From the NCBI GenBank assembly GCA_905250115.1, contig CAJNOI010000086.1, forward strand, positions 237,082 to 301,081: a stretch of 64,000 nucleotides of DNA, in the 5' to 3' direction. Every line of letters starts with the position of its first letter. Position 1 is the stretch's first letter. The translations under genes were made by a program, and so were the position numbers. This document shows positions 57,028 to 64,000 of this stretch, piece after piece. The notes below the pieces were generated by a model. It was given only the letters and a program-made list of their open reading frames with translations, was not told the DNA's origin and did no database searches. This DNA is from Adineta steineri (lineage: Eukaryota > Rotifera > Eurotatoria > Adinetida > Adinetidae).

Positions 57028-57667
57028 AAATGAAACAATATGGAATAATAATTCATTGAAAATATCTAGAATTATAATGGATTAAAAAATATAGAATTGC
57101 TCAATAACAAGAAAAAAAATAACGACTTTACAAATACGAACAAATTATATATGAAAGTTTCTATGGACATGTAGCAACTATTTAAACAGTGTTATTGCGA
57201 AACTGATTGTTGCGAAATTACGAAAGAAAAAAACCCACTGTAAAGTGACGTAAGTATCAGCGAATCGCAAAAAACTAATAAAATGCAAAAATAAATGTAG
57301 ATGGAGGCTTATTCAGGAGAAAAAGGCTGCAAAAGGGATAGTATTTTAAACAAATTGTTTTGGCACAGATGTCGGTAGTTGTCGAACAGCAACTCTTCAT
57401 TTATAATATATCATTAGGGTGTGGAAAGAACATAATATCAACGCCTATACTTTCAAATCTGAGAGAGGCACCTGAAAAAGTTCCCTTGTTAATTTAATTC
57501 ATTATGAATATATTGTTTCCTAGTTATTTGAAATAACTGAATCGAAGTTTATTGATTCTTTTAACAAAAGCATGCAGGTTTAGAAATAGATTAGAAATTG
57601 GAAGAATTTTTTGTATGATCTACAATTCTGTAGTATAATTGCTGTTTGATTCTTTAAAGAATTAGGA
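57028..57667. other. Intergenic, eIF4A promoter side
   Basis: AT-rich; a single GGGTGTGG arm near 57416. No gene seen. Confidence 0.4.
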
Positions 57668-58486
57668 TTATATGTTTTTCATTTGAGGATTGAGAGGCAT
57701 TTCATTAATGTTCTTATCATTCTTGATATATCGGCCAGGATGAAAAATATTGAAAGCGACTAGTGCAATAATCATTGGAAGACCATCAAGACATGCGAAG
57801 AAGACTTCATGAGTAATAATATAACCAGTCCAACCGGCTTGTAATTCTACTGTTCGATAAATACAACGAATAAATATCATCAAAGTAACTAAACCCATAC
57901 CAAGTATAAAGATTTTGATATTTTTTGGTATCTCTGCTTTTGCCATGCCTACTCGAATGACGTATATCAAAACAAGTACTACATACACTAACATACTGAG
58001 CATTTGCCAACATATACCTGCGATCATGATATGAGTGCCAAGAGTGGTATCACTATTCGTTCGAGCTGCAGTTGCGGCTTGTCCTCCACCAATGGCTTGA
58101 ATAATAAGTGAGATAAGATCAGCAATAACAAAGACCACGGTATATACTAGTGGTGGTATACAAGAGTATTGGCGACCGACTATTATGATGATCTGACCAA
58201 AGACAACATAGAGTGCGGCCGAGAAGAACGATGGAGCAATAATAAGCGTCACCGTCTGAGCAAGAAAAGCATCAAGACTTGTATCGTCATGCCACGAATA
58301 AATACGTGCAGCATAGCCTATAATTTCCGTTATGCCACCAATAACCAGCACAACGAGCCACCACATACGAGAGGTCCACACCTGATACCCATGAACAATA
58401 GTAGAAAGTACGAACAATACTAAGCCTGTAATGCCGACACCTAATGAGGGTTGATATCCATATGCAGAACGAGTGGAAGTACTCAT
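57668..58486 (-). CDS. RTA1-like seven-helix membrane protein
   Basis: An intronless gene of 272 residues with seven hydrophobic segments. It has the hallmarks of the RTA1/RTM1 lipid-translocating family: GYAARIYS after TM2, LIIAPSFFSAALYVVFG in TM3, DLISLIIQAIGGG in TM4, and RCIYRTVELQAGWTGYIITHEVFFACLDGLPM through TM6-TM7, ending HPGRYI. This family is best known from fungi, where members export or flip sphingoid bases or confer resistance to toxic compounds. Its presence here as a single exon suggests transfer from a fungus. Shadow ORFs at 57807-58013 and 58169-58423 are ignored. Confidence 0.9.
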   Translation of the reverse strand: MSTSTRSAYGYQPSLGVGITGLVLFVLSTIVHGYQVWTSRMWWLVVLVIGGITEIIGYAARIYSWHDDTSLDAFLAQTVTLIIAPSFFSAALYVVFGQIIIIVGRQYSCIPPLVYTVVFVIADLISLIIQAIGGGQAATAARTNSDTTLGTHIMIAGICWQMLSMLVYVVLVLIYVIRVGMAKAEIPKNIKIFILGMGLVTLMIFIRCIYRTVELQAGWTGYIITHEVFFACLDGLPMIIALVAFNIFHPGRYIKNDKNINEMPLNPQMKNI

Positions 58487-58685
58487 TGAAGAAGGCGGAT
58501 TTAATATTTCCTAGAAATAATTAATATGAGCGTTCAAATTGTTCTACTTGACTGTCGTTGACAACAAAAACGTAGACGAGCCAAAGCTACAAAATTAATC
58601 AACAAGAATGCTTACAACACTTCGAACATATAGAAATATAAATGGTAGTTAAGCGCATGAGAAATATTGCGAGAGTGATCGAGAA

Positions 58686-58758
58686 CGAGGGTGACGGTGT
58701 GAATGTGGCTGATATATTAATCTGCCACTTACGCCTTCACTAAAACTCACACCTACAT
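58686..58758. repeat. Degenerate TGTGGG-type hairpin
   Basis: GAGGGTGACGGTGTGAATGTGG on the left; CACTAAAACTCACACCTACATC on the right. Confidence 0.5.
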
Positions 58759-58775
58759 CTGCTGATTTGATTTTC

Positions 58776-58903
58776 AATCGATTATGTTGGATTTTTTTGA
58801 ATAACCTGATTTTACGGAATTAAACGCAGAACCATACGTAATCGATTATGTTAGATTTTTCTGAATAACCTGATTTTACGGAACTAAACACAAAACCATG
58901 AGT
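58776..58903. repeat. Two tandem copies of a 64-bp unit
   Basis: AATCGATTATGTT starts at 58776 and again at 58840. The units share GAATAACCTGATTTTACGGAA and (A/C)CCATxxGTAATCGAT. ATCGATT palindromes mark the joins and recur downstream at about 58905 and 58934. Confidence 0.7.
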
Positions 58904-60700
58904 AATCGATTTCAATAGATTACTTCCGAGGAAATAGATTAAGATCGATTACTTTATGAAGTTTTATCAGAGACTGTTCTATTTAATGGATAATAATCGA
59001 ATTTTTAGTTCTTTTGTTTTATATGGGATGGTAGATCTCAATTGCCTCACTATCGCATGAATAAAAGCTTTGAAGGAATTCGAAACATAGCGTGCAACTG
59101 TTCAAAAAGAAGTATAATCCAGACTGAGTTTAACTTATCACTCTTATGATTCTGTGAAAACATCGTTGTCAAAGAATTTTAAATCAGTATTAGCTTAGAA
59201 AATTGACAAATTTATATCATATAATGGATCATATCATTCTTACAACTACGACAAGTTTGCGAAGAAATATGGGTACACTGCACTTTCTCACTGTGCACAA
59301 AAAATTACTTACGTATTAGTCGAATGGAGAAACAAAAATAAACACGCTGCGTTTGATTTTCTTTGCTTTTCTCGTTCTATTTTGGCATAGGACAACATGG
59401 TAACGTTGCCTCTCATCGATGCTTAACGACATTTTAAAAGAAAGGAAGAAGAAAAAATGAATAATAATCTGAATTGATTCACAACAATGCCAACGTTTCA
59501 TACTTTCAATAATTTCTGTTTATTCTTTCACTGTGTTTTAAAACCATCTATATCTTTTACACATCGTAGCATTTTTCAGCTATCGATAAGAAACATAAGA
59601 GAATTATTTAGTATAATATAAAATTCTCCACAAAACTGTCAAAATCGAACCAACAGTCTTTTATCCAAAAAATAGAGTGTAACAATAAACAAAAAAAACT
59701 GTTGCAATGCTCATTATTTCTTACTAACATATCGCATGATAACCGCATACTCCTTTATTCATCGCTTCATATGAAGTAATCGTAATGAAAGCAAGAAAAA
59801 AAACGCCACATCAGTATTTTTTTGTTGTTAATGCACTTCATACTCAAGGTAAAGTATAACGTCATCGCCAGTTGCATGAGTGCAAAATCATGAAAAATAA
59901 AGAATGTAAACAAGCACATTTTCCTCTTTTCGTACATAGTGAGTAGTTGCAACTTTTTGTTTTCAAAAAGTTGTTGATGATTCCAAGCAAATTCCAAAAT
60001 GGCGGCGTAATGATATCCCGAAAAGGGACGATGATATATTTCAAATGGTTCAGAAAAAAACAAAAAAGTCATCCTCAAATGAATTTTCAGGGATTATACA
60101 TATCATGTCCCTCTATATATAAAAAAGGACATACGTGCCTTTCATTCACTAACAAAAAGTGTTCGTCATAAAACAGATGTCATATTATAATAGTACGATA
60201 CTGAACTGATTTTTCAGGGAACAGTTCGAGAATATGATTTTAAAAATTGTAATATCCACTAATTTATTAGAAAGTGCATATTGGTCATAAGCGACAGCAT
60301 CTGGAAAAATTTTGCTATTGACAAAGAAATTTAACCAATAGAATTAAATGATACATAAACCTATAAATATTATTATCAATGTTTCATTTAGTAACCAGTG
60401 ACACATAAAAAATAGATTTTTGATAATAATAATAATTTAATGAAATCCGTTCTCAGTATAAAACTGAATTTTATCACACAGAAATATGATCATACTATTT
60501 GGCATATGATTCATTCGATTAATAACAAACATACGGTGCAAAATAATAATTTCACCATAAGCATGAGTCACCCTTACCGATAATATTTTCTTTCTTTTTG
60601 CATTGATATTTCACCATAACTTCGAAAGAAATACAAATTACTTTTTACCATATAAAAGTACTGAGTTTTTCTCCACATTACCCTCAATTCTACAAAAAAC

Positions 60701-62102
60701 ATGCTTGACAACGAAGAACCAACCGTTAGTAAACAAACTTCAGATCCTAAATATGTAGGCAATTTACCTGATATGCCACTGGAAGCACTTGTTTTATATG
60801 ATTCATCGAATGATCGTCGTTGTGTATCATCAGTTCGATTATTTCTTACTAAATATCGTAAAATTCCATGTGTTTTATATTGTTTAAGTACTGATAATTC
60901 GCGATTATTACATTCAACATCAATATTTAATCATCTTCGTGATGAATTAAAACATGATTTAGATACCGATCATATTATGGGAACTTATAATTATGAAACA
61001 GATCAAATGGATCTTAATTCAACTTTATCCGATTTAGGTAATGGTATTATGATTGAAATGAATGAAATATATTTAATTGGTGAGGTACAAAATCCTAATA
61101 AATTAAAACCGGATAATTCTGCTAATGGGTTTTTAATAGCATCACGATTACATATTTATTATCTACCTGAACATACAAAATATGTACAAGATTTAGCAAA
61201 ATCTTTTAAGAAAATGATGGTTATGACAGTAGAACCAAGTAAAGTATCTACTTTACAAATGGTTTGTAAAAATCAATATGGTTATTATCTTAGTGCTATT
61301 AATATCAAAAAACCAGTTATTACTGATCTTGCACTTCATTATGGAAAGAATTTTGTTTCAATACATAATACAATTATAAAAAGTTTTAATAAAAAAGAAG
61401 AAAAAGGAATTGTTCTTTTACATGGTATTCCCGGTTCAGGTAAATTCAATATAGTCGCTTGATAATTTCGATATTTTTTTGTTTTTAAACAGGAAAAACA
61501 CATTATATTCGATATTTAATTCATGAAGTTGAAGAAAAAATGTTAATTTATGTACCACCTGATATGGCAAAAGAAATTTCGTCACCAGAATTTCTACCAT
61601 TTCTTATGCAATATCAAAATTCAATTCTTATTATTGAAGATGCTGAAAATATTATTAAAGATCGAAATGAATCTACAACACCATCACAAGCTGTTGCTAA
61701 TCTACTTAATTTGTAAATAAAATTTTTTAATTTATTTATTCTTACCTTTTTTGTTGTTGTTTTAGATCTGATGGTTTATTAGGTGATGCTATGCATCAAC
61801 AAATACTTGCTACATTTAATTGTGATTTAACAACTATTGATCCAGCTCTATTACGTAAAGGACGTTTAATTGCAAATTATGAATTCAATAAATTAGATAT
61901 AGAAAGTTCGAAAATTCTGTCAGATAAATTAGGATTTGGCATTGAACATATTAATGAGCCAATGACACTTGCAGAAATTTACAATCATGGTGAAGGCAAA
62001 GAAGAAAGCGAAGAAGAAAAAAAAGAAGAAGAAGAAGTTATTATAAAAAGACAAACAGGATCATCGCGAGGGAGGGGCCGTGGGGGACATTATTGTCAGT
62101 GA
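60701..62102 (+). CDS. AAA+ ATPase (BCS1-like arrangement) with RGG tail
   Basis: Exons 60701-61439, 61493-61712 and 61766-62102 join in phase to 431 residues. The N-terminal ~220 residues are not recognised. The ATPase core then has Walker A GIPGSGKT (split by intron 1), Walker B SILIIEDAE, and a late-AAA element LLRKGRL with an Arg that could act as a finger. The layout (one AAA core after a long N-domain, DPALLRKGR ending) resembles BCS1-type and related AAA proteins, but no mitochondrial presequence or membrane helix is visible. The C-terminus is an acidic/Lys run (EEEKKEEEE) followed by RGRGRGG, unusual for the family and suggestive of nucleic-acid binding. The substrate is unknown. Confidence 0.75.
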
Positions 62103-62607
62103 TTTTTGAATAAAAATGCCAACTTCACTCTTTTTGTGTCATGGATACGAATATTACGTAGTCAAATTTGTAATTTTGATCCCACCAACTCGGGACACTT
62201 CTGAAGACAAGAATAAACCAATAATCGATTATTACAAATTGAAGTGTTTAAATATAATAAAAAACGTTTCCGTTTTATTACATTTTAATTATCTTATTAT
62301 GGTTACTAGAATATCAATTTATAATCAATCATATAAATAATAGTGAATCTCATAGACGTAAATATAAATGATCATAAAATCTGAAGAATATGTTCAAGCG
62401 AAAGCATTTGATTTGTGACAAATCAAAAATCCTTGTGAACTGTTGTACTTAGAAATGTGAATGATTGATGTAATAAATAAGATTACAGTATTCATATTAA
62501 TCACACCGCCATTCACCACCGTTAAGATTTATTATATCTATCATCTGTTAATGTCGTCTGCATTCTGATGTCTTTTACTTGCGTGAAGTGTCATATATAT
62601 ACGGGGG
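62103..62607. other. Intergenic AT-rich DNA
   Basis: Lies between the AAA gene and the 3' end of U6. Nothing recognised. Confidence 0.4.
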
Positions 62608-62716
62608 AAAAAATAAGGAACGCTTCACGATTTTGCGTGTCATCCTTGCGCAGGGACCATGCTAATCTTCTCTGTATCGTTTCAATTTTATTACATATCC
62701 CCACCGAAGTGGAAGA
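62608..62716 (-). ncRNA. U6: U6 spliceosomal snRNA
   Basis: Read on the minus strand, this contains the unmistakable U6 core: GAAACGATACAGAGAAGATTAGCATGG, then CCCTGCGCAAGGATGACACGCAAAATCGTGAAGCGTTCC and a terminal T6 (62608-62613) for RNA polymerase III termination. The ACAGAGA box and the AGC triad region are intact. The 5' stem-loop (CTTCCACTTCGGTGGGG) differs from the animal consensus but still pairs. One C to T change occurs in GCATGGTCCCTGCGC. A TATA element lies about 30 bp upstream. It catalyses splicing with U2, U4 and U5. The intact promoter suggests a working gene. Confidence 0.93.
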
Positions 62717-62741
62717 TGTCAAATAATCCTTTCTGATCACT

Positions 62742-62748
62742 TATATAC
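62742..62748 (-). promoter_or_regulatory. TATA box of the U6 gene
   Basis: TATATAA on the minus strand, about 26-32 bp upstream of the predicted U6 5' end, the normal place for the polymerase III TATA element in animal U6 genes. The proximal sequence element further upstream could not be identified. Confidence 0.6.
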
Positions 62749-62871
62749 TGAATTCAAACAAAACAAAAACAAAAAGCTGAATAGATAAAAAAATCTCAAA
62801 CTTCAAACAATATATGACATCCATAAAAAAGAAAGAAATGTTAGTTAAGGATTATTTTTTCATAATGCATA

Positions 62872-62906
<35 letters not shown>
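62872..62906. repeat. Poly-G tract of 35 bases
   Basis: An uninterrupted run of G in an AT-rich setting, directly followed by GC-rich CTTTGGAGCCGCGATCCGCCCTCCC. It may be a sequencing/assembly artefact or an expanded G run at a transposon end. Confidence 0.85.
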
Positions 62907-63280
62907 CTTTGGAGCCGCGATCCGCCCTCCCAATCTTAAAAAGTTTTGCTTTTGTTGCTCGCCAGTTTATGAACATTTTCGGAAAGTTTTAGAAATCATC
63001 TTCAAATTTATAAAAAACTTACAAGAGACGCCGCGATTTTTTTAAAATTTTCTTATAAAGTTTGAAAGATCTTTGAAAGTTTTTTGAACATCTTCAAAAA
63101 TCTAAAACAAAAACACAGAAGATGTTAAAAATTGTGGATAAACTGGAGGCATTTTTTAAAAAGATCTTGAAAATCTTCCAAAATTTCTGAAAATTCTTAG
63201 AATATTTTGAAACTTTTCAGAAAATCTCGCAAAATTCATCGGCGCCCCCACAATATTTTGGACTTCGGAACACCCCTGAA
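62872..63280. mobile_element. Possible hAT-like non-autonomous element
   Basis: On the minus strand the right end begins CAGGGGTGTTCCGAAG and continues to GTGGGGGCGCCG, closely resembling termini of hAT-family elements (CAGGGGTG...GGGGGCC). The left end is obscured by the poly-G tract, followed by GGAGCCGCGATCCGCCC. The interior repeats TTTGAAGATTTT-like words and lacks coding capacity. No clean 8-bp target duplication was found. Confidence 0.4.
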
Positions 63281-63489
63281 TATAAGTGGTTGCAAGAAAA
63301 ATACCCAGTCAGGTACATATAAAACGTAATCGAGAAAAAAGGCTGTTGAGAAACAAAGTTGGAAAAAAAATATTAAAAGACAGAACAAATAAAGCCATAA
63401 AAGTAAATATAAGTAATGTTTTTGAAGTAAGCGATGTGGAAAGAAAAAAAATCTATCGAGGGATAATCGAAGCACAAAAAAGACGGGTA

Positions 63490-63531
63490 TGAGAGTGTGG
63501 ATGTTTTGATTAGCTGACATCCACAGTTTCA
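63490..63531. repeat. Short TGTGGG-type hairpin
   Basis: GAGAGTGTGGATGTTT...GACATCCACAGTTTC; tight loop of about 10 nt. Confidence 0.55.
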
Positions 63532-63792
63532 AGATTTTTACAAAACAATGCAGTTATCTTTGTTGATGAAATTGATAATGAAATATTTATCGATTATATT
63601 CTGCATACGTGTGACTCAGATCTTTCATACTTTTATTTACTTGATAAAATGTTTAATGACGAAATTCAAATTGTAATTTAGGAAATAATCATAGTCTTTT
63701 TCACATCCATCTCTAAAATGGTGTCTCCTTTGATTTCAATTCATAGTCAAAATCACTCTTGATGCATTATGATATTTGGATATATTATCCTC

Positions 63793-63838
63793 TCGGATGT
63801 GGATATTCTTCTCATTCATTATCTACATCCACACTCTA
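63793..63838. repeat. Short TGTGGG-type hairpin
   Basis: TCGGATGTGGATA, a loop with TCATTCATTATC, then TACATCCACACTC. Confidence 0.55.
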
Positions 63839-64000
63839 AATGTTACAGTTATCATTCGATCTCTATTATAATATTCACACCATTATCTTCATGAGAATTA
63901 ATTCGTTATTTATAAGCAAAAATAGATACGAATAATAACTATACATAAGCATAGAACAGATTGATAATCGATTTTTATTATTATATATGACGCGGAAAAG

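Larger units (their letters stand above)
58487..60700. other. Intergenic with hairpin and short tandem repeat
   Basis: Hairpin at 58686-58758, tandem repeat at 58776-58903, then AT-rich DNA with no supported gene. Confidence 0.5.
62717..64000. other. Terminal region: U6 promoter, poly-G, repeat ends
   Basis: Contains the U6 promoter, poly-G tract, a possible hAT-like element and two hairpins. The ORFs at 63236-63532 lie in repeat-derived sequence. No protein gene is supported. Confidence 0.5.

Noticed and set aside
63236-63532. 98-codon minus-strand and 68-codon plus-strand ORFs
   Set aside because: They overlap the hAT-like end and a hairpin and resemble random translation of repeat DNA.

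Overview
The window is eukaryotic, very AT-rich and intron-bearing, and most likely comes from a bdelloid rotifer of the Rotaria type. The clues are: introns mostly of 37-60 nt with GT..AG ends; the gene families present (many divergent rhodopsin-like 7TM receptors, F-box proteins with degenerate leucine-rich repeats, ADP-ribosyltransferase/TPR fusions, NHL propellers, secreted parallel beta-helix proteins); intronless genes of foreign appearance (RTA1-like, beta-helix); a mirrored gene duplication; and many short repeats built from the G-rich motif TGTGGG, which I recall as the bdelloid telomere repeat. The genus is an inference from gene content.

Layout. 0.35-3.1 kb holds a 7TM receptor gene in the left arm of an inverted duplication; its mirror copy is at 32.9-35.5 kb. 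3.7-6.2 kb: secreted beta-helix protein. 7.1-9.0 kb: a small unknown protein and a PARP-like protein. 9.9-10.9 kb: a second 7TM receptor. 11.4-12.7 kb: a two-exon WAP-like secreted peptide and a mini EF-hand-like gene next to an assembly gap. 13.8-27.7 kb (minus strand): a 30-exon gene of about 3,600 codons that joins four NHL propellers, a Ser/Thr-only mucin-like stalk, a REJ region, a GPS cleavage site, a PLAT domain and a polycystin channel. 28.2-28.75 kb: a G-rich minisatellite, followed by about 3.6 kb with no gene I can support. 32.4-32.9 kb: a fold-back element with ~120-bp inverted ends. 36.0-37.4 kb: a secreted propeller-like protein. 38.3-38.7 kb: a piggyBac-like miniature element. 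40.3-48.5 kb: three F-box genes around an ADP-ribosyltransferase/TPR gene. 49.2-54.2 kb: two more 7TM receptors flanking an SSUH2-like gene. 55.2-57.0 kb: eIF4A (10 exons). 57.7-58.5 kb: RTA1-like membrane protein. 60.7-62.1 kb: AAA+ ATPase. 62.6-62.7 kb: U6 snRNA. 62.9-63.3 kb: poly-G tract and a hAT-like terminus.

There is no operon or single pathway. Housekeeping genes (eIF4A, U6) sit among lineage-expanded receptor, F-box and ADP-ribosyltransferase families. The most unusual signal is non-coding: about twenty short fold-back sequences of 45-80 bp whose arms are TGTGGG-type repeats. They occur between genes, in introns and at one boundary of the inverted duplication. One is split by a nested palindromic element, and two form the 3' end of a longer dispersed repeat. 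All coordinates were worked out by eye; exon boundaries of multi-exon genes were checked for GT..AG ends and reading-phase agreement.
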